The notes under the pieces were generated by a model. It was not told the DNA's origin, ran no database searches, and saw only the letters and a list, made by a program, of their open reading frames with translations. 25,039 nucleotides of DNA from Hirudo medicinalis (taxonomy: Eukaryota > Annelida > Clitellata > Hirudinida > Hirudinidae): assembly GCA_011800805.1 (NCBI GenBank), contig MPNW01000854.1:5194-30232 (forward strand), read 5' to 3'. The first letter of the stretch is position 1, and every line of letters starts with the position of its first letter. The position numbers were made by a program, and so were the translations under genes. Of the stretch, positions 1-12,219 are shown piece after piece.

Positions 1-345
1 AACCAGTTATCGAACGATGAAATAAAATTGAAAAATCGTGACCGGTCGCTCGTTAGTTAACCGTTAATTGGCAGGTAACGAACCAACAATTAAAGTCTGA
101 ATTTTTTTTTAAATGTGAATGCAAGTAAAAAAAAAATTCAGGATGGCAGTCAGATACTTTGGTAATTAGAGAATCCAAAGACACGAATCCAGGTAGATAC
201 AAATCAGACGTAGTAATATAAATTAGAGAGGCATAACATTTGCACCGACGTGACACGAGTCGCACAGACACGTGACACCGGCCGTACAGACACGACAGGA
301 GATAGGCAGAGATATCGAGAGACAGAGACAGTGTGTCGTAACTAA
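1..345. other. RAB4 3' flank / probable 3' UTR
   Basis: This is the sequence downstream of the RAB4 stop on the minus strand. It has poly-A/poly-T runs around 108-136 but no clear AATAAA on the minus strand that I could find. No other gene is recognised. Confidence 0.5.
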
Positions 346-2589
<2,244 letters not shown>

Positions 2590-3406
2590 TGTAAACTTGT
2601 TGGAACGTTTGGCAGTAAGACGTCGAAGATCAAGATGACTCGGAGAAATTTAAAACAATGAAAAGCTAAGCAAATGAAACAGCTCAAAAAAGCCAGGCAA
2701 CTGTTTACAAATTATGCGAGGACCTTGGTAGCGCATTTTGCGCACAATTTTGAAATTAACAGAAACCTTTAAAAGCCATTGATTCTAAAGTTATCTATAA
2801 AAGATTAAATTTATTTTTACTAATTTTCGCAAAGCCTGTTCTACTATTTGGTCTGCTAAAAACGGGTGACAACGAAGAGCATTACAACACACGTTCTTTT
2901 TATTTTCCAACCTAAGAAGCTCACAATTCGCATAATTTATTGAATCAACTACTCTGGATCAGGATCGAATGTCAATGAAGTACGTTAGAAACACACACAA
3001 GTCTCCAAAACTCAATTCAATCTCTTTTTTCTTTTAATTGTATGCCTTTTCCTTGTTTTGTTCTCGATAATATCCTGAGACTGTTTTTTCAGGAAATTTC
3101 TGGACGCTGTCTCGTCGTTGTCGTCGCTCGAGTCATCTGTTGGATCAAATGGGTAGATCGGTTAAATTCTGCTCAAAGTTTTTTTTATAACTTAACAAAA
3201 GTGGACAAGGCAATCGATGTGAATAATTAACCTCCAAATTTTGTCTCTGTTGTCGATGGAGCGGGAATGTCTCGGCGTCTGCTCATTTCTTCGTTTCCTT
3301 TTAGGAAGAATCGTTTTCCATCCTAAAATAAAGTTTAACCTAAGTGACATTGGACTCTGGCATATTCACAATACTGATTTCATATAAAATTTATTTTTTA
3401 GACTCA
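2590..3406. other. RAB4 upstream region and ODAD3 3' flank
   Basis: Intergenic sequence holding the RAB4 5' UTR/promoter (start codon at 2589) and the ODAD3 3' end. No convincing coding sequence: short open frames such as 3042-3230 lack homology and splice context. I recognise no RNA gene. Confidence 0.6.
3390..3395 (-). terminator. Candidate poly(A) signal of ODAD3
   Basis: AATAAA on the minus strand, 12 nt beyond the ODAD3 stop codon at 3409-3407. It is the only canonical hexamer seen close by. Confidence 0.5.
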
Positions 3407-6400
3407 TTATTCGAATGTTGAAACAAAATTGAAAATTCCATTCACATTCATCACTGAATCCAATAACTTTTCTTCATTGTGAAGAACTGCCAGCTTATTC
3501 TCACAGAAGTCAAGCTGAGCCAAGATAAGCTCCTCATTGCCCAAATCGGATCTTGCTTCAAATGAATCGGGAGGCTACAAATACAAAGCGAACATAAATT
3601 CCTATCGCCGAGAGTAGGATATAAATTATTAGATCAAGAAAATTTAAAAAGTAACAAATTGTCTCTGAAATCAAATGATTCAAAGTATTACTATGTTGAT
3701 ATTCTTTAGTTTCTCCATCAGATGTTCAACTCCAGTCTTAATGCTGGTGAGGAGCTTGCTGTAATTTTCCAGTTTTGACTTTGCAATCTCCATCTTCTTT
3801 TCGCTTTCTCGAAGTTGAAAGTTGAGATTTTCCTCAAGTTTTTCATTCCTTAAAACAGTAAAGGACGACAGGTTTAACTCGACCACAAGGTCTGCTTGGC
3901 ACGTGTGAGAGGATAGCGAAACTGCTAGATAATACTTCTCCAATTATAGAGAAAGATTTCTCTAAGTTAATGAGTTCTCACAATGCAGCTTCATCGTCTT
4001 CTATTGAAAATTGTAGATGTTGATACTCTAAGATTTTGTTGTTTTTGCCTTCCATGAGTTCCCTGATTTTCGTCTCATTCTGCTCCTTCATCTCGCTTAA
4101 CTGGATTTGCCTCTCCTTCTGACTCTCGAACCTCTTCACCACTTCCTGGAATGAATTCAAAGTAATTTATTTTCACTAAGCAAAGACATTACCACTTTTT
4201 AGTTTTTGTGCTTTCAGAAATTATACATAACCTTCCAATGAATTAACATGAGGATGTACGCGTCATACATCAGCAATGTTCGTGAATATCGAGCATCAGC
4301 TGAATTTTTTTTTCTTAAATATTTAATTCGAAATTCAGGGGAAGTTCCGGGGAGATTGGGGACAAATCGAGCAAAATGGACACAAGAATCAACAGGCACA
4401 GCTGTGAGAAGCATGACGTGCCCATCAAAGTCCTCTACCAACCTTTGTGTCTGAAACTCCGACTGCTGCTTTGATGATTCCAAAGCATTCCTCGAATTCC
4501 CTCAGCTTGTCCGTGTCATCCATAGATTCTCCCAAGGGATTGAAATCCGAGTTGTCCGTCAGCGATTGCTGGTCCTTCTAAAAGAAGTAATACTCGTGTT
4601 TGAATAGAAGAATATCGATTTAGGATCCAAATTACTTAGTCCTAGGTGCAGAAGTTCCATGGATACTTAATATGCCGTGAATCGTCAATAAATTACTATG
4701 ACAACTAGAATGCTACTAATAATAACATTAATACTACAAGAATACTACTAATAATAACATTAATACTACAAGAATACTACTAATAATAACATTAATACTA
4801 CAAGAATGCTACTAATAATAACATTAATACTACAAGAATGCTACTAATAATAACATTAATACTACAAGAATACTACTAATAATAACATTACTTTCTTGTA
4901 ACTATTACGTGCTTGTGACTATTATAAACTGCAAGTTTCATCGTAAAATGCAGTTCAAATGCTGCCATGCAGGTCGCGAGCGACGTTTACCTGTTCTCTG
5001 TTTCTGACGTCTGCCACTCTGTGCCTCAGCTCTTCTGCCTCTTTCCTCGATCTTTCCACGTCCAATTCTCGATTTCTCTTCCTCAGATGGTATTCCCTCT
5101 CCTTCCTCTCCAGTTCAGTTCTTGCAGCATTTCTGCCCTCGCAGACGTCAGTGTACATTGCCTTCAGCTCCTTCAGTTGTGCTCTCAGCCTGATGATTTT
5201 ATGATTTTTTTTCTTTATTATTTAACTTGTTTATTTTTAGTAATGGCTGACATTGTGTTCAGATTGTTAAATGAGATGGTATATTAAACTAAAAAAAATA
5301 TAAAATTTTAATTTTAGTTTTAGTTTTAGGGACGGAGACTTATGAATCGCACGGTATGTAGTTATTAATATCGAGATAAGTCTAATTTCTTGTTGCCGGC
5401 GTTCGCTCGTTCATTCCAGGATGGCCGCTTTTCTCACCTCTTGATTTCCAGTTCTGCTTCGTCGAGCACGCTTCCATAGGCAGTCTGCTCGTCCTCCAGT
5501 TTCGAGCGGATCTGATGGTAAGCGTGCTGGATGTGCTCTGCCTCTTTGCACTTCATGTTCGTCTTGTCGACACTGTTTTCCAACTCTCTCAGTTTCTGCG
5601 ACCAAAACTTGTTGATGGAGAGGTCATGAAATACTCACTTTTGACATAAGTAGCATAATGTTGTTAATTAATGAAACATCAAGAAGTGATAAATATAAAT
5701 TTCCAATAATATTTCATTTTTAATTCGCAATTAATACTGAGAAATTCTTGAATTGACAATTGAAAAGCCAGGAGTCTCCTAACTGATCAGACTTTTATGT
5801 CATAAAATCAGTAAAATTCATCTCTTAACAAAGCAACATAGCCGATGCCAACAATCTCCCTCTTTCTGCTCATCTCAGAGCTTTCATCTTTTCATCGTCA
5901 TTCACACTTTGTCCTTTTTTTACTAACAGAATCGTCGTCAAGGATGGATCCTGCATTTTGCCCGCAGTTCTTTATCTGGACCTTGATGCTTTCCAGTTCG
6001 TTCTGCCTTTTCTTGGTTTCAAACCTGGCCATGTTGAGAGCATTGGTCAGGTCTATGGTTTTCTCATCCATTGTTTCAACCAGAGCCTGAAGAAGAGTCA
6101 GTTTTAACTCGAGTTAGCAATCAATTGGTAATTAAATAAAAATAATTTATTAGAATGAGTTGGCACTCGATTACGTCGGGTGACTTGTTGACGAGAAACT
6201 TCTTCTCTTCCGGCAGTTTCTTCAACTCTTTCGACATCAGCAAGTCGCACGCCTGGAACAAAGTTGAATGTGACGTCAATGTCGTGAACAATGTCATGAC
6301 AGTACTTAATGCCAAATCCCAGGCAAAGTGTTAATGTTCGATTACTTATTAACCAGCATTCAGTGTTATGACATCATCAAAACTTAACAACTTAACAAAA

Positions 6401-6859
6401 AATTCTAATTAGTTACCATTTTTTCATTGGCTATGTCCTTTCTTCTCTGTTTCAATTCCTCTCTCAGCTTCAAAATGAGCTCCCTATTTTCTCTGATCTC
6501 AATTTCAGATTTTTTGAGGAAGGCCCTCTTGTCTCCATCTGCAAAGGTAAACATGGCACACTTTTTGAATAAATCTTCAAGATATTTATAAAATCGTTTT
6601 ATAGATCATTTGTCTGACAGCAGTTGTAATAAACTTTAACTTGTCAATACCACAAACACCCAGCAAGCAACTCAATATTCCTCTAATGTTTATTGCACAT
6701 CATCTTTGTGTAAGAAAGCAATGGCAACAAATATGAAGCATTCGTTTTTAGGCAAATGATTTATTTTTTTCTAAAAATTCAACCTGAGAGCTGAATTTTC
6801 TTCTCCATTTCTTCGATCTGAGCCTGTAAGCTGCTGTGCCCTGCAAGTTTGGAGACCAT
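3407..6859 (-). CDS. ODAD3: Outer dynein arm docking complex subunit 3 (CCDC151), 10 coding exons, complete
   Basis: Exons: 6859-6784, 6538-6417, 6252-6175, 6086-5928, 5595-5438, 5189-4991, 4577-4443, 4145-3982, 3848-3692, 3574-3407 (1416 nt, 471 residues). The frame is open across all nine introns. The ATG at 6859 is the first after an in-frame upstream TAA. The product is almost entirely coiled coil. Segments resemble recalled human CCDC151 in order: KKIQL..GDKRAF near the N terminus, LENSVDKTNMKCKEAEHI (human LENRLEKAQMKAQEAEHI), and KAAVGVSDTKEVVKRF (human KDATGTDETHSLVRRF). The family protein sits at the axonemal base of outer dynein arms and is needed for their docking in motile cilia. 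It is shorter than the roughly 595-residue human protein, mostly at the two ends. The related CCDC63/ODAD1 family is a less likely alternative. Confidence 0.9.
4709..4891. repeat. 32-bp tandem repeat, about 5.7 copies
   Basis: Units start at 4709, 4741, 4773, 4805, 4837 and 4869 with exact 32-bp spacing. They differ mainly by A/G at one site (AATACTAC or AATGCTAC). The array lies in the ODAD3 intron 4578-4990. Confidence 0.97.
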
Positions 6860-7316
6860 CCTGACGAGAATGTGTTCTTTGTTCAACAAAATTTATCGCT
6901 GTTCCGGCTTTCTTGAGCGCGCAACTCTGACCATGGTCGTCATTGGAAACAGTCTTGAGAGGTGTCCATTAAAAAGTCTTTCCTCGTTTAGTTCGTAATG
7001 ATAGCACGATGCGAGGGCAAGTTTCTTCTAAATTTATTATTTAATATTAAAAAAGCACTTTTAACTATTTCTTTCATGGAAATAATAAAACAAATATAAC
7101 TTCAGGTCCTATCTTTCTGCGGCCATGGCAACGGGAACCTGTCCAATAAACAAACAAGCCAGCCTAGGGAGTAGAGGTGATACATTAACTTATATCATAA
7201 AGCTGTTGGACATTTGAGATTACAAGATACCAGCTACATTGTTTTGCAAAAGTTGAATTCAAACTAAATCTGGAGGAGTCCTTACTGTCAGATACCACAA
7301 GAAAACTCAACCGAGG
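6860..7316. promoter_or_regulatory. Divergent promoter shared by ODAD3 and DRC5
   Basis: Only 457 bp separate the ODAD3 start codon (minus) from the DRC5 start codon (plus). Both genes encode motile-cilium axoneme proteins. The region contains an X-box-like RFX site at 7119-7132. No reading frame here looks coding. Confidence 0.75.
7119..7132 (+). promoter_or_regulatory. X-box-like RFX binding site
   Basis: GCGGCCATGGCAAC. The right half GGCAAC matches the RFX X-box consensus (GTTGCC-AT-GGCAAC type) fully and the left half matches at 4 of 6 bases. It is 187 bp upstream of the DRC5 ATG and 260 bp upstream of the ODAD3 ATG. RFX factors are established activators of ciliary genes. Confidence 0.7.
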
Positions 7317-9616
7317 ATGTCGCACAGAAAATCACCGTCCGCTGAAATGAAGAACAAAGACAGAAAACTTCCCAAAAAATCGTCCTTGGCGAAAAAAGAG
7401 AGCGCGGCCAAGAAAGCTGGAAGCAAAAACCAGCAAGCCGCAGACGGTCAAAAAACGCCTCTGAAGAAATTCATGTCAAGGTCCAACATATTGAAATCGC
7501 TCATCTCCAACCTAGAAAGCGCCAAAACGAAGAAGGAACTCGTGGTGGAAAAGATCGAGGAAGAGCAGCAGTCGTCCCCATATGCCCGAAAAACCAGATC
7601 AGAGGACCCAAACTTCAATTCCCCAAAAGTACCCAGATTGATGGACTTGTGTATTGGAGCCATGGTGGAACACTATCCAAGTTTGTGATCTTAAAAACAA
7701 CAACAACAACAATGATGATGATGATAATAATAATAATAATTGTTGATGATAAAAGGTGCAATAATAAAATAATTGAAAAATAAAAATGCTGATTTAATCA
7801 TAAAAATGATCCTTAAACATCTATGCCTCCACATCATCAGAGCACAGTAAACTCCTCAAAAAGATTCCAAAGGAATTCAAGAAAAAGATCGTCGACCGAC
7901 TCCCGCTCGACCTTCCTCTCTCCATAACCGCCAGATCCATCGACCTGGAGTCTTACTGGAAGAACAAATGCAAGGAGAGGTGGATGGCATGCGATCCAGG
8001 TGACCACGGAGAAAGGTCACCTTGGAAAATGGCCTACCTGGAAACGAACCTGCAGGAGCAGTTGGAGAACTTCATTCCAGGTGGAGATATGGATCAATAT
8101 AGGCTTTGAGTCATCAATATTTAGTCTAAGATAACCAACTACATGATCATTATTTTATGACTTAAGTTAGATGACACTTGAAATAATTTTTAATCAAGTT
8201 TTATAAAAATTTGTCAAGAATTCGTTAAATTCACCTCAGACAAATCGAGCATGGAAGACCTCAAGAAAACCATAAAACTCTCCTCAAAGTTCGTGGAAAG
8301 GCTGGAAATCCTCCAACTCCTTCCAAAGGGATTGACATCGAACTGGAATGCATCATCATCATCATCGAACCTTGATGCGAGCGGAGCCTCCCGATCCAAT
8401 TGCCCTCAATTCAAAACGATCCAGATATCGTCTGCCATCGACAACGAGGACGATGCTGACCTGGATCACCTGGATTTCTCGGAGATCCTGCCCTTGCTGC
8501 CGAAGCTACGGGAACTTCATCTCTGCTACTCGGTGAGAAACTGTGGAACTGATTTCCAGAGGAACTACTTCAGGATTTCCGATCAAGACTGCCGGTCTTT
8601 GGCCAAGAGCTTCCATTTGTGCCCCAGCTGGAGTAGGTGGAATTGATTGTCTCAAATGTTTTCAAGTTTTGATTGGGGTCACTGAAAAATCTGCACATGT
8701 GGTTCAGGACTGAACTTTATTAGAGTCTAATTCATGAAGATGACGATTGACTGAATCGCAATTTGTCAAATAACAATCAGTATTGAAATACTGTACTTTG
8801 TGGTGTCTAAGCAGCATAGTCAACCAATATTTGAATAAATAATAACTAATTAATTCTATCGATGCAAATTTATTCGCAGACACCTTTCAATAATGAGGAG
8901 CCACCTCGACAATTCCGGCTTGGAAGTCCTCTGCGACCAGCTGAAACACCATCCGACCCTGAGGCACCTCGACCTCTCGCACAACATCATCTCGGACGCC
9001 GGAGCTGAAATCATATCTTCCACTTTGCTCGGAAAGAGAACAAACACCCTCAGAGAGCTGAACCTGACCAACAACTCCATCTCTGCCTCTGGAGGAAGAG
9101 CAATGGCTCAGAGTCTTACAGGCACCTCCAGCCTGCAGAGACTAGAGTTAAGGTTGAACAAATTGGGAGATGAAGCCGGTGGTGAAATCCTAACAGCTTT
9201 GGAGCACCATAGGGGGCTGGTGCACCTCGGCTTGGGGGGAAACTTTCTGGGAAAATCAACTGTGGAGGTTTTCTGCAGAATCCTGAAAACAAACGACACT
9301 TTGACGAGCGTCGACATGTCTTGCAATAACCTAGGGGAGGTGAGTGAATAACAAATAACATCGACACTGCTTTTGTGATAAAATAGGCCTTAAGACACAT
9401 TCTTCACCATAATTCAGTCCTTTTAAAGACGATCCTAAAACAAAACACCCCGAATTTCAGGGCAATGGGGAGTTAATCCAGCAGGCTATGAAGAACTGCC
9501 ACTCAATCACAGAACTGGACCTGAGGGAAACTGGCATTGGCAAAGAACTCGAACTACTCATATCAGAGATTTGTGACAGAAACTCAGACTCAATTTTGAG
9601 CAAAGTTACATTCTAA
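7317..9616 (+). CDS. DRC5: Dynein regulatory complex subunit 5 (TCTE1), LRR protein, 5 coding exons, complete
   Basis: Exons: 7317-7680, 7841-8080, 8219-8636, 8880-9339, 9461-9616 (1638 nt, 545 residues). The frame holds at all junctions. The intron 3 donor is placed at 8637 (AGTAG|GTGGAA); using the GTAGGT four bases earlier gives a stop. The protein has a Lys/Ser-rich basic N terminus, then PRLMDLCIGAMVEHYP and a VDRLPLDLPLSITARSIDLE segment typical of TCTE1, then RNI-like leucine-rich repeats from about residue 335 to 525 (for example LRHLDLSHNIISDAGAEII). TCTE1/DRC5 belongs to the nexin-dynein regulatory complex, which controls inner dynein arms. An Ala-Ser5 stretch in exon 3 comes from an in-frame CAT/ATC microsatellite at 8350-8366. 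The assignment rests on recalled similarity; another LRR axonemal protein is possible but less likely. Confidence 0.88.
7692..7755. repeat. AAC/GAT/AAT microsatellite in DRC5 intron 1
   Basis: (AAC)n, (GAT)n and (AAT)n runs begin about 12 bases after the exon 1 donor. The same intron ends in CATCATCAG at its acceptor. Confidence 0.9.
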
Positions 9617-9739
9617 ATTCGTCTGTTACTTTTACGAAAAAGTCCCCACAATTCCCAACGTGACAATAACATTCGTTTGTGACGTTTATATCTGAAAACA
9701 ACCATCACAAATCCAAAAACTCAAATCCAGGTTACATTT

Positions 9740-9745
9740 TTTATT
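9740..9745 (-). terminator. RPL21 poly(A) signal
   Basis: AATAAA on the minus strand, 29 nt after the RPL21 stop codon, giving a very short 3' UTR as is usual for ribosomal protein genes. Confidence 0.75.
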
Positions 9746-9774
9746 GGAACTGAGGAACAGTTAAGAAGGTTCAT

Positions 9775-10257
9775 TTAAGCCAAGAACTCGTATGGGATGG
9801 GCTCAAGGACTTGAGGCTTGTTGAACTTGGTGGAGACAAAATGTCCAGACCTTGGCTGCTGTGGCTGCCTCTTGCAGACGACCTGGGTTCCGGCGGCCTT
9901 GGCCTCCTTCTTCAGCTTCTCGTTCTCAGAGACCCTCTTGAGGAAGTCGGACCTGCAAGCGGAGTGCTTGACGTGCTCGATCCTGACGTTGATCCTCTTG
10001 TCAAGGATGCGACCCTTGACTCTCTTGTTGACGATGACACCGACGGCGTGTTGTGTCACGTTGTAGACGGTACCGGTGCGGCCGTGGTAGGACTTGTGTG
10101 GCATACCCTTCTGGACGGCACCGTTTCCCTTGATGTCAACCATGTCTCCAACTTTGTAGGTCTTGAGGTAAGTAGACAGGGGGATGACTCCCTTGGTCCT
10201 GAACTTCCTGGAGAACAGGTGCCTGGTACCCCTTCTGTAACCCTTGGAGTTGGTCAT
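9775..10257 (-). CDS. RPL21: 60S ribosomal protein L21 (eL21)
   Basis: A 160-residue open frame, the same length as human RPL21. It begins [20 protein letters not shown], includes [20 protein letters not shown] and HKSYHGRTG, and ends EPIPYEFLA, all typical of eL21. eL21 is a structural protein of the large ribosomal subunit. The whole coding region lies in one exon (10265 downward). The acceptor TTTGCAG is at 10266-10272, 8 nt before the ATG, so the 5' UTR is split. The upstream exon ends at 10929 with AG|GTGAGT. The intron hosts two H/ACA snoRNAs. The stop codon is only 158 bp from that of convergent DRC5. Confidence 0.98.
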   Translation of the reverse strand: MTNSKGYRRGTRHLFSRKFRTKGVIPLSTYLKTYKVGDMVDIKGNGAVQKGMPHKSYHGRTGTVYNVTQHAVGVIVNKRVKGRILDKRINVRIEHVKHSACRSDFLKRVSENEKLKKEAKAAGTQVVCKRQPQQPRSGHFVSTKFNKPQVLEPIPYEFLA

Positions 10258-10340
10258 TTTCTAAGCTGCAAATTAGAGGAATAATGGTGAATCTTGTTGC
10301 ATTTGTCATGTTAATTCATCAAATCATTCTTAAATTATGC

Positions 10341-10482
10341 ATTTGTTCATGGAGCATGAAACACAGCATTCCATAACATTAGAATCCGTGTGATTAAACC
10401 ATAATTTGTTTGTTCTGACCCTTCGTGATTAAACAGCTCAATCATCGCCCAGAAGGCTACGGCCATTGCCAAAAAGGGCCGT
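10341..10482 (-). ncRNA. SNORA27: H/ACA snoRNA, SNORA27-like, copy 1 (in RPL21 intron)
   Basis: This folds as hairpin-H-hairpin-ACA on the minus strand. The 3' hairpin has lower stem TTATGG/CCATGA, upper stem ACAC/GTGT, guides TTAATC (plus 10397-10392) and TTCATGC (10360-10354), and ACA at 10346-10344 exactly 14 nt after the pocket. The 5' hairpin has lower stem GGCCCTT/AAGGGTC, right guide AATCAC exactly 14 nt before H box AGAACA (10416-10411), and left guide GGCA. The 3' pocket fits LSU rRNA GCAUGAA-UG-GAUUAA, and the 5' pocket fits GUGAUU-UC-UGCC. From recalled yeast 25S sequence I count these uridines as positions 2314 and 2191, both established pseudouridines. Human SNORA27 is also hosted by RPL21. 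A perfect competing hairpin ACGGCC/GGCCGT overlaps the 5' end. Confidence 0.88.
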
Positions 10483-10661
10483 ACAAATGAGACCTAATCT
10501 TAAAGACAGCGAGACTTCAGATGCCTGGTAATATCATATTTTTCGAGACATGTGTAATCACCATAAAGATGGCACACACGCTCGATAAAATCAATTGACA
10601 CGCGTATAGGAACATCATCCTTAGAACAAGCTGTCGATAACTAAGTTAAAAAAAAGTTCAC

Positions 10662-10798
10662 AAATGTTCCCAAGGCATGAAACACCGTCTACGAAAATGT
10701 CGATAGCGATGTGATTAAATTGGGATGAGTTCAGTCTGACTCCTTGCGATTTTATAGCTTCGCCATTAATGAAGGCTAGCTAATGCCCAAAGAGTCGC
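10662..10798 (-). ncRNA. SNORA27: H/ACA snoRNA, SNORA27-like, copy 2 (in RPL21 intron)
   Basis: A paralogue of the element at 10341-10482 that keeps the same architecture with changed but paired bases. The 3' lower stem is TCCCAA/TTGGGA, the upper stem ACATCG/CGGTGT, and the guides TTAATC (10718-10713) and TTCATGC (10681-10675) are identical to copy 1; ACA is at 10667-10665, 14 nt from the pocket. The 5' lower stem is GACTCTT/AAGGAGTC, the upper stem TAGCT/AGCTA, the right guide AATCGC, and the left guide TGGGCA (10789-10784). These pair with LSU rRNA GUGAUU-UC-UGCCCA with one G-U pair. The H box reads AGACTG, one base from the ANANNA consensus. Transcription and excision with the RPL21 intron are inferred. 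Confidence 0.87.
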
Positions 10799-10928
10799 AC
10801 GTTACAGAAATATCCAAGAATTCAGCAATTAACAAATACGGTAACCCATGTAAATTTGCAACTAATTTGCAAAAAGAATGTTTGAAAAAAGCGAAATAAA
10901 GCCGAAATTTGGCAATACGCACACTCAC

Positions 10929-10961
10929 CTATCGCTAAGGAAAAGGAAAGACCGAAAGAGG
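10929..10961 (-). promoter_or_regulatory. RPL21 5' UTR exon with TOP-like pyrimidine leader
   Basis: In transcript sense the sequence reads CCTCTTTCGGTCTTTCC, then TTTTCCTTAGCGATAG before the GTGAGT donor. A pyrimidine-rich cap-proximal stretch (5' TOP) is established for vertebrate and many other animal ribosomal protein mRNAs and confers growth-dependent translation. The exact transcription start is not determined; C residues at 10961-10949 are candidates. Confidence 0.75.
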
Positions 10962-12219
10962 AAAAATAACAAATAAGTAAATCTTGAAAGTCTATGTTTT
11001 AATAAATTCTGAAAAAATTGTTCTCAAACATTTATTAAAGTTAATATTACAATATAAATGTCAAAATAATTGCGTTATTTTTATAAAATTTAAATCAACT
11101 CTATTATAATTTTCTGTGCTCTTAGTAATAATTTAAACTTAAATATTAACTTATATAAATAAAATTTAATTTAGAACATTTTCAAAATTTAAATATTTGC
11201 ATGGTTTTAACATTTTAGCTAAGTGATCGAATCTTCATTAGTATCAAACTTCTAGCATGTATGACATTGTGACATTGTATGTATTACAACTCCCATCATG
11301 GCTTTGAAAATAGTTTGAATGTAATATGACACAATTGAAGACATTCACTAATTTCATCAAAATGGAAAACCGAGATCAATTATTTAGATATTCATAACCT
11401 CTTTACTCATTATTAATTCTACATGGTAAATTTTTAAAGAAAATGAGCTATTCTTCTGGCCATCGTACCCAGTAGTGAAGCTCTAATAATCACACTTAGT
11501 GCATGAGGCTCGAACGACCGCTTATAACACTCCACCCCTACATCGCCTCTCAACTCTCATTGCTTCTCAATAAATACTCAATCATAATACCTCCTGCCGG
11601 TATCAAATACCCACAGTACGCTTAAAACATGAAACTACAAGATCATCGCTTGTGGTCCAACACGTACGGTTAGAAATTCATTCAGAATTTTTACGGCCTC
11701 GGTAAAAAGAACATTAAAACGCGAAGTCCAAAAGAATTTCGAATTTTTCACGAAGGTTACCGAATCCGAGCGGCTACAACTGTAACACAAAACACGAACA
11801 TTAAAGCCTAAACAAATTTTGTGTAGTATCATTCAAATCAGACCACAATATAAAGCTAACAACAGCAACAATTGAAAAGTCTCTCATCTGGAATCCGATC
11901 CAAATTCGAATGTCAACCCTTCATCTAATAGCGCGATTTAGATGTCTAGCCTAGAGCTTCAAGCAATGTCACAAAAGATGAGATTAGATTCAACTTTGTA
12001 AGAAAAAAAAACATTGCAAATGTTTAAACACTGGACACGGTAGCCACGGCTCCAACGAGATTTATTCTGGAGCAGAATGAAAATAATTTCTTCCAGGGAC
12101 GTGCGACAAAAAGATGAGATTATCACTAAAGGCACATGCTCAGATATTGAATTAGTAATCTCTATTGAAGCTATTGAGATGGTTTTGCAAATCTAATTCA
12201 TTAAAATCTTGTTAGCCAA
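10962..12219. other. AT-rich intergenic sequence upstream of RPL21
   Basis: This stretch contains the RPL21 promoter at its left end. The rest is AT-rich and lacks convincing reading frames, homology or RNA structure. The short frame at 11635-11832 shows no family signature. Confidence 0.6.

Noticed and set aside
4709..4891. CRISPR-like array
   Set aside because: The 32-bp units are contiguous without unique spacers, and the locus is a eukaryotic intron.
8629..8634. GTAGGT after CTGGA as donor of DRC5 exon 3
   Set aside because: It joins to exon 4 in a frame that meets TAA within four codons; the donor GTGGAA at 8637 keeps the LRR frame.
9811..10284. 157-codon open frame antisense to RPL21
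   Set aside because: It is an antisense shadow of the highly biased RPL21 coding sequence and crosses its splice acceptor; no homology.
10440..10470. C/D-box snoRNA in the RPL21 intron (GATGATT resembling a C box)
   Set aside because: No D box or terminal stem at suitable spacing; the H/ACA fold explains the same bases and is supported by covariation with copy 2.
11635..11832. 65-codon minus-strand frame upstream of the gap
   Set aside because: No homology, no splice context and composition typical of AT-rich noncoding DNA.
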